Program-made: the position numbers and the translations under genes
Shown: positions 25,879 to 34,343 of the stretch, in pieces
Layout of the letters: each line of letters begins with the position of its first letter
Numbering within the stretch: position 1 is the stretch's first letter
NCBI RefSeq assembly: GCF_004339565.1
Contig: NZ_SMFZ01000002.1
Coordinates: forward strand, 3,224,001 to 3,288,000
DNA from: Pseudonocardia endophytica
GTDB taxonomy: Bacteria > Actinomycetota > Actinomycetes > Mycobacteriales > Pseudonocardiaceae
DNA length: 64,000 nucleotides
Direction of reading: 5' to 3'
The notes under the pieces: model-generated
Told to the model about the DNA's origin: nothing
The model's input: the letters and a program-made list of their open reading frames with translations, nothing else
Databases searched by the model: none

Positions 25879-25894
25879 ATAAGGAAGACCTTAT
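25879..25894. promoter_or_regulatory. Inverted repeat overlapping lysR start (LTTR box)
   Basis: ATAAGG-AAGA-CCTTAT is a perfect 6-bp-arm inverted repeat that includes the T-N11-A pattern bound by LysR-type regulators. It lies between the divergent FAD oxidoreductase and lysR genes and covers the lysR Shine-Dalgarno (AAGGA) and the first bases of its ATG. Binding would block lysR expression directly, fitting autoregulation. Confidence 0.6.
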
Positions 25895-26786
25895 GGACGT
25901 CGAGCTGCGCCAGCTCCGGGTGTTCCTGACCGTCGCCTCCGAGCTCCACTTCAGCCGCGCGGCGGCCCGGCTGCACGTCAGCCAGCCTGCCCTGAGCCAG
26001 CAGATCCGCACGCTGGAGCGCGCGCTGGGCGCGCCGCTGTTCGACCGCAGCGCCCGCGCGACCGAGCTCACGCCCGCCGGGCGGGCGCTGCTGGAGGCGG
26101 CGCCACGGGTGCTGTACGAGGCGGAGCGAGCGCAGGACCGCGTCACGCAGGCGGCCGTCGGCGCGGTCGGGTCCCTGCTCGTGGGGTCCGTCGGCACGGC
26201 GTTGGCGAGTATCGCGCCGCGCATCCTGCGCCAGGTCCGGGCGCGCTTTCCCGACCTGCACCTCGAGGTCTCGCAGCACGACACGGCCGCGCAGATGGTG
26301 GCGATCGCGGACCGTCGCCTGGACGCCGGCCTGGTCCGTGAGGCCGCGCCGACGGCGTCCGTCGCCGTCGAGCAGCTCGTGTCCGAGCCGCTGCTGGCCG
26401 TCCTGCCGTCCGACCACCCGCTGGCCGGGTCCGCGACGGTCGACCCGCGCGACCTCGACGGCGTGCCGATCGTGCTCTGGCCGCGCCCGACCGGGGCGGC
26501 GTTCTTCGACATCATCACGACCTACTGCCGCGAGCACGGCTTCTCCCCGCGGATCGTGGCCGAGGGCGCCGACATCGAGACCCAGCTCAGCCTCGTCGCG
26601 GCCGGGATCGGGGTGTCGCTGCAGCCCTCCTACTACGCGAACCTGCGCCCGCCGGGAGTGGAGTTCCGCCCGCTCGCCGGCCCGTCGCCGTCGGTGTCGC
26701 TGCAGGTCGCATGGCGCCGTCGGGACCGCTCGCCCGCCGTGGCGCACTTCGTGGACGCCGCCCGTGCCTGCGCGACACGGCACTAG
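25893..26786 (+). CDS. LysR-family transcriptional regulator
   Basis: 297 residues. The N-terminal winged HTH is classic (MDVELRQLRVFLTV, LHFSRAAARLHVSQPALSQQIRTLERALGAPLFDRS). The effector-binding domain follows (LLVGSVGTALASIAPRILRQVRARFPDLHLEV, ADRRLDAGLVRE, VAAGIGVSLQPSYYANLRPPGVEFRPL). The ATG has AAGGA seven bases upstream. It is divergent from the FAD oxidoreductase gene, the usual LysR target arrangement. The effector is probably the oxidase substrate or product. Confidence 0.92.
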   Translation: MDVELRQLRVFLTVASELHFSRAAARLHVSQPALSQQIRTLERALGAPLFDRSARATELTPAGRALLEAAPRVLYEAERAQDRVTQAAVGAVGSLLVGSVGTALASIAPRILRQVRARFPDLHLEVSQHDTAAQMVAIADRRLDAGLVREAAPTASVAVEQLVSEPLLAVLPSDHPLAGSATVDPRDLDGVPIVLWPRPTGAAFFDIITTYCREHGFSPRIVAEGADIETQLSLVAAGIGVSLQPSYYANLRPPGVEFRPLAGPSPSVSLQVAWRRRDRSPAVAHFVDAARACATRH

Positions 26787-26967
26787 ACGGCGTGGTGGGT
26801 TCGCGGCCCCTGACGTCCCGCCGCTGTGCGGACCCGTTGCGCGCGTGCACCGAGCGCGGTGACGGCGAGCCGTGCCCGGAGGCGTTCGCCCTGCTCGGCG
26901 ACCTGCCCGACCCGGGACCTCACCGAGTCCTGAGCCGCCCGGCCGGGCCGGGTCCAGAATGGGTCCG

Positions 26968-29900
26968 GTGAGCGAGTCCACCCACCTGGCGCCCCCGGTC
27001 CCGATCGACGACGCGCTGGTCTCGCGTGCGGAGGAACGCGTGCGACGCTGGGCGGTGCGGGCCGCGCCCGGGGGCGGGAGCGGGCCGTCGGCCCGGCTGG
27101 CCGCGCTCATGCACGACCCGGCCGGGGTGGACTTCACGCTCCGGTTCGTCGACCGCGTCGCCCGGCCCGCCGACGATCGCGCCGCCGCACGGGCGCTGGC
27201 CGGCATCGCCGGACCGGGCGCGAGCCTGCCCGGCTTCCTCGGCGTCGCGGACAAGGCGTTGCTGCGCACCGGTGCGGTGCTCGCGCCGCGGATGCCGCAC
27301 GTCGTCGTCCCCGCGGCACGACGACGGCTGCGCGCGCTCGTCGGGCACCTGATCGTCGACGCCGACGGCCGTCATCTGGCCCACCATCTCGCGACCGCCC
27401 GCGAGGACGGGGTGCGGCTCAACCTGAACCTGCTCGGCGAGGCCGTCCTGGGCGAGGACGAGGCGGACCGGCGCTTCGAGCGCACGCTCGCGCTGCTGCG
27501 ACGACCGGACGTCGACTACGTGTCGGTGAAGGCGTCGTCGGTGGCCAGCCAGCTCGTCCCGTGGGACGTGGAGGGCAGCCGCGACCGGCTCGTCGCGCGG
27601 CTGCTGCCGTTCTACCGGGCGGCCGCCGAGCACGGCGTGTTCGTGAACCTCGACATGGAGGAGTACAAGGACCTCGACCTCACGGTCGCGCTGTTCACGA
27701 CGCTGCTGAGCCGGCCGGAACTGGCCGGGCTCCAGGCGGGGATCGTCCTGCAGGCGTACCTGCCGGACTCGGTCCGGGCACTCGGCGAGCTGAGCGAGTG
27801 GGCGACGCGCCGCGTCGAGAGCGGGGGAGCGCCGGTCAAGGTCCGGCTGGTCAAGGGCGCGAACCTGGCCATGGAGCGGGTCGAGGCCGAGCTGCACGAC
27901 TGGCCGCAGGCGCCGTACCTCACGAAGGAGGAGGTGGACGCGAACTACGTCCGCCTCCTGGACCGGGGGATCGGTGCCGCTTCTCGTTCCGCTGGCGCTC
28001 CTGTCGGCGGCGCTCACGCGCACGCCCTGCGCCTCGGCGTCGCGAGCCACCATCTGCACCATGTCGCGCTCGCGCTGGAGCTGGCCGACGCGCGGGGCGC
28101 GACCGCGCAGGTCGACGTCGAGATGCTGCAGGGCATGGCTCCGGACTGGGCCCGGGTCGTCGCCGCCGACGTCCCGAACCCGCTCGTGCTCTACACGCCG
28201 GTCGTGCACCGCGGCGACTTCGACGCGGCCGTCTCCTACCTGGTCCGGCGCCTCGAGGAGAACGCGGCGCCGGAGAACTACCTCTACGCGCTGTTCGCGA
28301 GCGGCTCCGGCGGCGGGCCGTCCACGTACGTGCACCGGTTCCGTGCCTCGGTCCGGGACCGGGACGCCGTTCCGGAGACGCCGCGCCGGACCCAGGACCG
28401 GTCGCGGGAGGAGATCGCGGACCGCGGCCCGGGGTTCCGCAACGAGCCGGACACCGACCCGGCGCTGGCCGCGAACCGCGACTGGTTCCGCCGCGCCGTC
28501 GCCGCGCGGGCGCCCGCCGTCGCGGGCCGGCGTCTGTCCATTCCGGACGAGGTCGACGACGTGGTCGCGACGGCGAGGTCCTCCGGCTGGCGCGACGTGC
28601 GGGCGACCGAGCGGGGACGGCTGCTGCGCGAGGCCGCCCGCGCGCTGGCCGCCGCGCGCACCGAGCTGCTCACCGTGATGGTCGCCGAGGGCGGCAAGAC
28701 CGTCGCCGAGGCCGATCCGGAGATCTCCGAGGCGATCGACTTCGCCGCGTACTACGCGGACCGCGCCGACGAGCTGGTCCACGCCCCGTTCACGCCGGAC
28801 CGCGTCGTCGTCGTCACGCCGCCGTGGAACTTCCCGATCGCGATCCCGCTCGGCGGCTGCCTGGCCGCGCTGGCCGCCGGCGCCGCCGTCGTGATCAAGC
28901 CTGCGCCGCAGGTGCGGGCGTGCGCCGAGGTCGGTGTCGCCGCGCTGCACCGCGGCGGCATCCCGGCCGACGCGCTGCAGCTCGTCCACACCGAGGAGGA
29001 CGACACCGGCCGGCGCCTGATCACGCATCCGGACGTCGACCGCGTCGTGCTCACCGGTGCCACCGACACGGCTCGGCTGTTCCGCACCTGGCGTCCCGAC
29101 CTGCACCTGGTCGCCGAGACCAGCGGCAAGAACGCGCTGGTCATCACGCCGAGCGCCGACCCGGACCTCGCCGTCGCCGACCTCGTCCGGTCCGCGTTCG
29201 GCCACGCCGGACAGAAGTGCTCCGCCGCGTCGCTGGCGATCCTGGTCGGGTCAGCGGCGACCGGTTCGGAGACCGGGAAGCGGCTGCGGCGCCAGATCGC
29301 CGACTCCGTCCGGACGCTGCGCGTCGGGTACGGCACCGATCCGTCGACGACGATGGGCCCGCTGATCGCGCCGCCGGAGGGCAAGCTCGAGCGGGCACTG
29401 ACCACACTGGACCGTGGCGAGCGCTGGCTGGTGCGCCCCAGGAGGATCGGCGAGACGCTTTGGACGCCCGGCGTCCGCGCGCCCGTCCGGCCGGGCTCGT
29501 GGTTCCACCTCACCGAGTGCTTCGGGCCGGTGCTCGGGCTGATGTACGCCCGCGACCTGGACGAGGCGATCGCCTGGCAGAACGCCACCGGCTACGGCCT
29601 CACCGGCGGCATCCACTCGCTCGACCCCGCCGAGATCGACCGGTGGTGCGCGGAGGTCGAGGTCGGCAACGCCTACGTCAACCGGCACATCACCGGCGCG
29701 ATCGTCCAGCGGCAGTCGTTCGGCGGATGGAAGGGCTCCGTCGTCGGCCCCGGTGCGAAGCCGGGTGGCCCGAACTACGTCGCGCAGTTCGGGACCTGGA
29801 CCGACGGGCCGACGAGCGCGGCCGCGGAGCCCGCCCGCCGGGTGCGGGCCGTGCTGGGAGCGGTGGACCTGCCGGAGGTGGACCGGCAGTGGCTCCGGGA

Positions 29901-30348
29901 GGCGGCGGCGTCCGATGCGGCGGCCTGGCGCGACGAGTTCTCCGTCGAGCACGACCCGACCGGCCTGGCCGCCGAGTCGAACGTGTTCCGCTACCGCTCG
30001 GTGCCCGAGCTCGCGCTCGTCGCCGGCGAGGGTGCGACGGGCCGTGACGTCGCCCGCGTCGTGCTGGCGGCGGCGTGCGCGTCGGTGCCGGTGCACGTGT
30101 ACGGCTGGGCGGAGCCGCCGCTGCCCGGTGCGAACCGCCACGGCGGGTTCCCGGAGCCGCGGCCCGGTGGACGGATCCGGGTGGTCGGCACGGTGCCCGA
30201 CGAGCTGCGGGTCGCCGCCGCGGAGGCGGGCGCGTCGATCCTGGACGCACCGGTCGTCCGCGACGGGCGGAGGGAGATGCTCACCGTGCTGCGCGAACAG
30301 GCGATCAGCCGGACACGCCACCGGTTCGGGCACGTGGAGCACCGCTGA
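26968..30348 (+). CDS. putA: Bifunctional proline dehydrogenase / glutamate-semialdehyde dehydrogenase
   Basis: PutA oxidises proline to pyrroline-5-carboxylate (FAD) and then to glutamate (NAD). The ~1126-residue protein has a PRODH barrel (~60-480; LNLNLLGEAVLGE, VDYVSVKASSV, VFVNLDMEEYKD, VKVRLVKGANL, ENYLYALFASG) and an ALDH domain (~510-990; VVTPPWNFPIAIPLGG, catalytic Glu in LVAETSGKNAL, Cys in AGQKCSAAS, FHLTECFGPVL), plus a C-terminal ~130-residue domain. There is no N-terminal RHH DNA-binding domain. The GTG at 26968 was preferred because CAGAAT lies 7 bases upstream (leaderless); an ATG at 26959 is the alternative. Bases ~27973-28022 carry an in-frame stretch of T-ending codons and about ten extra residues between the LLD and RLGVASHH motifs. 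Confidence 0.94.
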   Translation: MSESTHLAPPVPIDDALVSRAEERVRRWAVRAAPGGGSGPSARLAALMHDPAGVDFTLRFVDRVARPADDRAAARALAGIAGPGASLPGFLGVADKALLRTGAVLAPRMPHVVVPAARRRLRALVGHLIVDADGRHLAHHLATAREDGVRLNLNLLGEAVLGEDEADRRFERTLALLRRPDVDYVSVKASSVASQLVPWDVEGSRDRLVARLLPFYRAAAEHGVFVNLDMEEYKDLDLTVALFTTLLSRPELAGLQAGIVLQAYLPDSVRALGELSEWATRRVESGGAPVKVRLVKGANLAMERVEAELHDWPQAPYLTKEEVDANYVRLLDRGIGAASRSAGAPVGGAHAHALRLGVASHHLHHVALALELADARGATAQVDVEMLQGMAPDWARVVAADVPNPLVLYTPVVHRGDFDAAVSYLVRRLEENAAPENYLYALFASGSGGGPSTYVHRFRASVRDRDAVPETPRRTQDRSREEIADRGPGFRNEPDTDPALAANRDWFRRAVAARAPAVAGRRLSIPDEVDDVVATARSSGWRDVRATERGRLLREAARALAAARTELLTVMVAEGGKTVAEADPEISEAIDFAAYYADRADELVHAPFTPDRVVVVTPPWNFPIAIPLGGCLAALAAGAAVVIKPAPQVRACAEVGVAALHRGGIPADALQLVHTEEDDTGRRLITHPDVDRVVLTGATDTARLFRTWRPDLHLVAETSGKNALVITPSADPDLAVADLVRSAFGHAGQKCSAASLAILVGSAATGSETGKRLRRQIADSVRTLRVGYGTDPSTTMGPLIAPPEGKLERALTTLDRGERWLVRPRRIGETLWTPGVRAPVRPGSWFHLTECFGPVLGLMYARDLDEAIAWQNATGYGLTGGIHSLDPAEIDRWCAEVEVGNAYVNRHITGAIVQRQSFGGWKGSVVGPGAKPGGPNYVAQFGTWTDGPTSAAAEPARRVRAVLGAVDLPEVDRQWLREAAASDAAAWRDEFSVEHDPTGLAAESNVFRYRSVPELALVAGEGATGRDVARVVLAAACASVPVHVYGWAEPPLPGANRHGGFPEPRPGGRIRVVGTVPDELRVAAAEAGASILDAPVVRDGRREMLTVLREQAISRTRHRFGHVEHR

Positions 30349-30360
30349 TCGGTACTCCGA

Positions 30361-30366
30361 TACGGT
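30361..30366 (+). promoter_or_regulatory. -10 element for leaderless CBS-protein mRNA
   Basis: TACGGT fits TANNNT and ends 8 bases before the ATG at 30375, with no Shine-Dalgarno between. It lies in the 26-bp gap after putA, so the CBS gene can be transcribed separately. Confidence 0.45.
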
Positions 30367-30374
30367 CACTGGTC

Positions 30375-31235
30375 ATGGTTCTGCGCGCCCGCGACGTCAT
30401 GACCCACCGTGTCGTCACCGTCCAGGCGGACGACCTGGTCAGCCGTGCCGAGAACCGGCTGGCCGAGATGCACTTCAGTGCTCTGCCGGTCGTGGACCGG
30501 GGCCGCCGGCTGGTCGGGATCATCAGCCTGGTCGACGTGCTGCGCGCCCGTGAGGACCCGCGCTTCGGGCCGGAGACGCTCGTCTCCGAGGTGATGACGG
30601 CCGACGTGCTGTCGATGGCTCCGACGGTCAGTGTCGATGTGATCGCGAACCGGATGCGCACCTACGGCGAGGTGCGGGTGATGCCGATCGTGCACCGTCG
30701 CGAGCTCGTCGGCGTCGTCACCCGCAGCGACCTGCTGCGCCGCCGCGAGATGGACAACCCGCTGGCCCGTGCCGCGCGCAAGCTCACCGGCCGCGCCGAC
30801 GACTCGCGCGAGCTCCCGGTCGTCGCGCACCGCGGGGAGGGGCGGCTCGCCGGGCGGGACCCGTCGACACTGAAGGTCCGCGACGTGATGACCGACGACA
30901 GCGGCGACGGGATCGCCGTCGTGTACCGGTCCACGCCCGTCGTCGACGTCGCGCAGCTGCTGCTCGACTACCGGTTCACGAACGTCCCGGTGGTCACCGA
31001 CGAGGGCGGCCTGCTGCTCGGCGTCGTCAGCGAGGCCGACATGCTCGGCCCGTCCCGTCCGGGTGCCGCCCGCACGGCGGGGGCCGCGATGACCGTCGAC
31101 GTCGAGGTCGTCGGGCCGGACGACCCGCTGAATGCGGCGCGGGTCCTGCTCGTCGAGCGCGGTTTCCGGGTGGTCCCGGTCGTGGAGTCCGACGGGCGGC
31201 TGGTCGGCGTGCTCAGCCGCAGCGACCTGCTCTAG
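30375..31235 (+). CDS. Four-CBS-domain protein
   Basis: 286 residues made of four CBS motifs in two Bateman modules: ARDVMTHRVVTVQADD with ALPVVDRGRRLVGIISLVDVL; VSEVMTADVLSMAP with VMPIVHRRELVGVVTRSDLL; VRDVMTDDSGDGIAV with NVPVVTDEGGLLLGVVSEADML; and AAMTVDVEVVGPDD with VVPVVESDGRLVGVLSRSDLL. CBS pairs bind adenine nucleotides (AMP, ATP, SAM or c-di-AMP) and usually sense energy state. There is no attached enzyme domain, as in dormancy-type CBS proteins of mycobacteria. It stands between putA and the transferred island. Confidence 0.9.
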   Translation: MVLRARDVMTHRVVTVQADDLVSRAENRLAEMHFSALPVVDRGRRLVGIISLVDVLRAREDPRFGPETLVSEVMTADVLSMAPTVSVDVIANRMRTYGEVRVMPIVHRRELVGVVTRSDLLRRREMDNPLARAARKLTGRADDSRELPVVAHRGEGRLAGRDPSTLKVRDVMTDDSGDGIAVVYRSTPVVDVAQLLLDYRFTNVPVVTDEGGLLLGVVSEADMLGPSRPGAARTAGAAMTVDVEVVGPDDPLNAARVLLVERGFRVVPVVESDGRLVGVLSRSDLL

Positions 31236-31420
31236 GGGCACGTCTCCCTGACCTTCGCCTCGGCGATCGCGCGGGTCGTCGACGGATTCGACACCACCAC
31301 CCTGGCCACACGCGAGACCAGCAGGTTCGCGATCGCGTCGCTGTTGCCGGTTGCCTCCAACGCCACCTCGTCTGCCGGGCAGAGACCGTCCGCTCCCGAC
31401 CGACGAGGTGGCGTTGACAT
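31236..31420 (-). pseudogene. IS110-family transposase N-terminal relic
   Basis: On the minus strand the frame reads CPADEVALEATGN, then VARVVVSNPSTTRAIAEAKVR, which is recognisably the DEDD-domain segment of IS110/IS1111 transposases (compare the family pattern ALEATG...V.VVNP...RAIAEAK.KTD). Only about 50 residues remain; the C-terminal Ser domain and the element ends are missing. It abuts the CBS gene and lies immediately upstream of the catabolic operon, so it probably marks the left junction of a transferred segment. No terminal repeats were identified. Confidence 0.65.
31359..31417. repeat. 15-bp perfect inverted repeat in IS110 relic
   Basis: The arms CAACGCCACCTCGTC (31359-31373) and GACGAGGTGGCGTTG (31403-31417) are exact complements separated by 29 bases. 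The left arm overlaps the codons for the conserved DEVALE motif of the relic. It could be a rearrangement scar or act as a transcription barrier between the CBS gene and the island. Confidence 0.6.
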
Positions 31421-31492
31421 TCCTCTACCTGGTCACACGCTCGCTGGACCCGACAGGGAAGGGCCGGCCTGCGACGACGAACTCTGGCGGAA

Positions 31493-31518
31493 TTTTGTAC
31501 TTGCCAACCGGTACAAAA
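31493..31518. promoter_or_regulatory. Operator O1 of the island TetR regulator
   Basis: TTTTGTAC-N10-GTACAAAA is a perfect palindrome with 8-bp arms. The same TTTGTAC-N10-GTACARA pattern with identical spacing recurs in front of the tetR gene at 41412-41435. It covers the probable -35 region of the acyl-CoA dehydrogenase promoter, so binding should repress the whole operon. It is A/T-rich in a GC-rich genome, which makes chance occurrence unlikely. Confidence 0.8.
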
Positions 31519-31530
31519 AATCGCTAGCGT
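31501..31530 (+). promoter_or_regulatory. Promoter of the catabolic operon
   Basis: TTGCCA (31501-31506) and TAGCGT (31525-31530) are separated by 18 bp. The -10 lies 6 bases before the GTG at 31537, giving a leaderless transcript. The -35 lies inside the operator palindrome. Confidence 0.6.
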
Positions 31531-31536
31531 TCGCTC

Positions 31537-32826
31537 GTGGGTTGGGACTTCAGCACTGAGGCGGACTTCCAGTCGGAGCTCGACTGGGCGCGGCGACTCA
31601 TGGTCGAGGAGGTCGAGCCGTTGGAGACGGTCGATCTTCCGCGCGACGAGCTCGAGCGTGCTCTCGCGCCGCTCCAGGAACAGGTCAAGGAGCGGGGTCT
31701 GTGGGCAGCGCATCTGGATCCGGAGCTGGGCGGCCAGGGCTACGGGCAGCTGAAGCTCGGGTTGCTCAACCAGCAGGTCGGCCGCTCGGAGTTGGGGCCG
31801 TTCGTGTTCGGGAGCCGAGCCCCCGACGCCGGCAACGCGGAGATCCTGGCACTCAACGCCACCGTCGAGCAGAGAACGCGCTACCTGGAGCCACTCCTGG
31901 CCGGGCGGCTGCGTTCGGCGTTCGCGATGACCGAGCTGGACACCGCCTGCAGCGATCCGACGCTGCTGCAGCTGCGGGCGGTCCCGGACGGCGACGGGCT
32001 GGTCCTCAACGGGAGCAAGTGGTTCATCACCCAGGCCGATGTCGCCGACTTCTTCCTGGTCATGGTGGTGACGGACCCTGATGAGCAGCCGCACCGTCGA
32101 GCATCGATCGTCATCGTCGACCGGGCGCAGGAAGGCTGTCACGTCGGACGCGCCATCGGGTCCATGCACGATCCGGTGCCGGGGCCGTCGTCGTTCGAGA
32201 CCCACTCGGTTCTCACCTTCGCGGACTGCCGAATCCCCGCCTCGCAGGTGCTGGGTGAGGTCGGCGCCGGGTTCACCATCGCCCAGCAGCGTCTCGGGCC
32301 CGGACGCATTCACCACTGCATGCGGTGGATCGCCCAGGCCGAGCGAGCGCTCGACATGCTCTGCGAGCGTGCGCTGTACCGCCGTAGCCACGGTCGAATG
32401 CTCGGCGAACACCAGAGCATCCAGAACTGGATCGCCGACTCGACAGCCGAGCTGCACGCCGTTCGGCTGATGACGCTGCACGCCGCGTGGCGGATCGACA
32501 GCGAAGGATCCCGCGCGGCGCGCCGGGAAATCAGCATGATCAAGTACTACGGCGCCCGGATGCTCCTCGACGTCCTCGACCGGGCGATCCAGACCTACGG
32601 CTCGATCGGCTACTCCACCGACATGCCACTCGAGGCCATGTACCGCGCCGGCCGGGCCTCTCGCATCTACGACGGCCCTGACGAGGTGCATCGCGCGGTC
32701 GTCGCGCGCTCCGTCCTGAAGGACTACTCCGCTCCCGAGGACGGGGTCCCGACCGAGTACGTCCCCCGCAGGCGCGAAGCAGCGCTCCGCCGGGTCGCCG
32801 AGCTTCTCGATCTGGCGACGACGTGA
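31537..32826 (+). CDS. Acyl-CoA dehydrogenase, ACAD10/11-like
   Basis: 429 residues, FAD-dependent acyl-CoA dehydrogenase. Conserved blocks: AFAMTELDTACSDPTLLQL (flavin/substrate loop), GSKWFITQADVADFFLVM, the middle-domain end SFETHSVLTFADCRIPASQVLGEVGAGF, and the C-terminal IQTYGSIGYSTDMPLEAMYRAGRASRIYDGPDEVHR. The closing YDGPDEVHR is characteristic of the ACAD10/11-type subfamily. The next two genes encode the APH-type kinase and DUF6285 partner. In mammals kinase and dehydrogenase are fused in ACAD10/11, which degrade 4-hydroxyacyl-CoAs, so the same chemistry is proposed here. Transcription starts at or near the GTG under TetR operator control. Confidence 0.88.
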   Translation: MGWDFSTEADFQSELDWARRLMVEEVEPLETVDLPRDELERALAPLQEQVKERGLWAAHLDPELGGQGYGQLKLGLLNQQVGRSELGPFVFGSRAPDAGNAEILALNATVEQRTRYLEPLLAGRLRSAFAMTELDTACSDPTLLQLRAVPDGDGLVLNGSKWFITQADVADFFLVMVVTDPDEQPHRRASIVIVDRAQEGCHVGRAIGSMHDPVPGPSSFETHSVLTFADCRIPASQVLGEVGAGFTIAQQRLGPGRIHHCMRWIAQAERALDMLCERALYRRSHGRMLGEHQSIQNWIADSTAELHAVRLMTLHAAWRIDSEGSRAARREISMIKYYGARMLLDVLDRAIQTYGSIGYSTDMPLEAMYRAGRASRIYDGPDEVHRAVVARSVLKDYSAPEDGVPTEYVPRRREAALRRVAELLDLATT

Positions 32827-33869
32827 GCGTCGACGAGACGAGCGGCTCGGACGCCGCGCCTGCACGCATCCGCGAGCGGGCCGCGGCTCTGGGGCCGTAT
32901 CTCAGTGATCGGCTCGGTCGGACCGCGGACATCGCCGAGGTGAGTCTCGCGTCCGAGGGCATGTCCGCGTCGACGCTGCTGGTCGATCTGCACCACGGGG
33001 AGAGGATCGTCCTCCGCGCTCAGGAACGGGTCGACGACCAGCTGCTGAGCCTGGACGGTGCGGCGCAGTTCCACCTGCTCCGGGATGTCGTCGCGCACGG
33101 GGTCCCGGCGCCACCCGCACTGTTCTTCGAGCCCGACCCCGACATCCTGGGGCTGCCGTTCCTGGCCACAGCGGGTCTGCCGGGTGCCGCGGTGGTGCCA
33201 TGGTCATCGGCGGGACGTGAGTTCCTCGCTCGAGCGGGCCGCGGTCCAGCCGGGGCTCAACTGCTCGACATCCTCGTGGGTGTTCACTCGGTCCCGGTTG
33301 ACGGGGAGAACGTCGTCCGTGCCGTCGGACTCCCGTCGTCCGACTCCGGCAGAGCGACGCTCAAGCGCCTGCGTTCCGCCGTGGAGGGGAACGTCGTCCA
33401 GGCGGAGCCGATCCTCACCGACGCCCTGGGCTGGCTCGACGCGAACCTTCCGCCTTGTCCGGAACCCACTCTGGTCCACGGAGACTTCCGGGCGGGGAAC
33501 CTGTTGTTCGAGGGCGAGCGGATCAGCGGTCTCCTGGACTGGGAGTTCGCTCAGGTGGGCGATCCGGCCCGCGACCTCGCCTGGTTCATGGCGAAGTCGA
33601 ATCGACAGTCCGACGATCTCGCCTGCGACATGGTCCCGGTGGCCGAGTTCGTGGCCGACTACCGACGTGCCGGCGGCGGTGATATCTCGCCGTCGTCGAT
33701 CGCGTACTGGGACGTGTTCATGCTGGTCTATTCCACCGCCATGTGGTTGAGGAGTACGGCGCTCTGGCGAGCGGGACGCCTGGACGATCTTCGAATCGCT
33801 CGGTGGACCCACGCCCTTCCAAAACTGCGTGTCATGATCCTCGACGCCCTCGACGAGGCTGGCCGATGA
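32823..33869 (+). CDS. APH-family phosphotransferase (4-hydroxyacyl-CoA kinase candidate)
   Basis: A 348-residue aminoglycoside-phosphotransferase-fold kinase. The nucleotide part begins with VSLASEGMSASTLLVDL and ERIVLRAQER. The Brenner motif LVHGDFRAGNLLF (catalytic Asp) and metal-binding ISGLLDWEFAQVGDPARDLAW are intact. Such proteins beside acyl-CoA dehydrogenases correspond to the N-terminal kinase domain of ACAD10/11, not to antibiotic resistance. The GTG overlaps the dehydrogenase stop (GTGA), and its stop overlaps the next ATG. Proposed role: phosphorylating a hydroxyacyl-CoA so that the dehydrogenase can eliminate phosphate. Substrate length is unknown. Confidence 0.82.
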   Translation: MSVDETSGSDAAPARIRERAAALGPYLSDRLGRTADIAEVSLASEGMSASTLLVDLHHGERIVLRAQERVDDQLLSLDGAAQFHLLRDVVAHGVPAPPALFFEPDPDILGLPFLATAGLPGAAVVPWSSAGREFLARAGRGPAGAQLLDILVGVHSVPVDGENVVRAVGLPSSDSGRATLKRLRSAVEGNVVQAEPILTDALGWLDANLPPCPEPTLVHGDFRAGNLLFEGERISGLLDWEFAQVGDPARDLAWFMAKSNRQSDDLACDMVPVAEFVADYRRAGGGDISPSSIAYWDVFMLVYSTAMWLRSTALWRAGRLDDLRIARWTHALPKLRVMILDALDEAGR

Positions 33870-34312
33870 GCGTCATTCCCACGTCGGGGGCGCTCGATCT
33901 CGTGGAGCGCGGGCTGCGCGCGGACGTTCTCCCGCATGTCGTGGACCCGCACGGCAACGCGTCGTTGCGGGCGGCACTGACGATCCTGAGCAACATCCGG
34001 CTCGAGATCGACCGCGGAGCGGCCCGCGACCGTGCCACGGTCATAGCGGCGCTGCCCGACGCCGGTACCTGGCCCGACACCCTCCGAACGTGGTCGGAGG
34101 AAGCAGCCGACCACGTCGCCGATCTCGTGGCCAGGGCCGAGGCCGAGACGGAATCCGGTCCCGCGCTCGCACGACAGAGTTTGCTGGCCGCTGCACAGCT
34201 GTGCTGCCAGCAGGTCTGGCAACACGACGCGGACGGCAGCGGGCTCCTGCGATCGGTCCGTCGGGTGCTCCGTATCGATGCCGAGGCCGAATACACGACC
34301 CAGAACGGCTGA
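33866..34312 (+). CDS. DUF6285-family protein
   Basis: 148 residues, all-helical. Recognisable segments are ALDLVERGLRADVLPHVV, NASLRAALTILSNIRLEIDRG and an LLAAAQLC helix. Proteins of this kind regularly sit beside the APH-type kinase and the ACAD10/11-like dehydrogenase in actinobacteria and proteobacteria, and this one overlaps the kinase gene by ATGA. There are no catalytic motifs; a stabilising subunit of the kinase or dehydrogenase is the simplest reading. The DUF number is from memory and should be verified. Confidence 0.7.
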   Translation: MSVIPTSGALDLVERGLRADVLPHVVDPHGNASLRAALTILSNIRLEIDRGAARDRATVIAALPDAGTWPDTLRTWSEEAADHVADLVARAEAETESGPALARQSLLAAAQLCCQQVWQHDADGSGLLRSVRRVLRIDAEAEYTTQNG

Positions 34313-34343
34313 CCGGTACCACGTTCAGGAAAGGGAGGGCACC

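Noticed and set aside
26790..26971. Frame of about 60 codons between lysR and putA with four Cys
   Set aside because: No ribosome site, no family resemblance, overlaps the putA start; possibly degenerate sequence, so not listed as a gene.
22650..27269. Long open frame of about 1500 codons on the minus strand
   Set aside because: It is the antisense shadow of several well-supported genes in high-GC DNA, with Arg/Pro/Gly-rich composition and no domain.
32823..33869. APH fold read as an aminoglycoside-resistance gene
   Set aside because: The context with an ACAD10/11-like dehydrogenase and a DUF6285 protein indicates acyl-CoA metabolism, not antibiotic modification.
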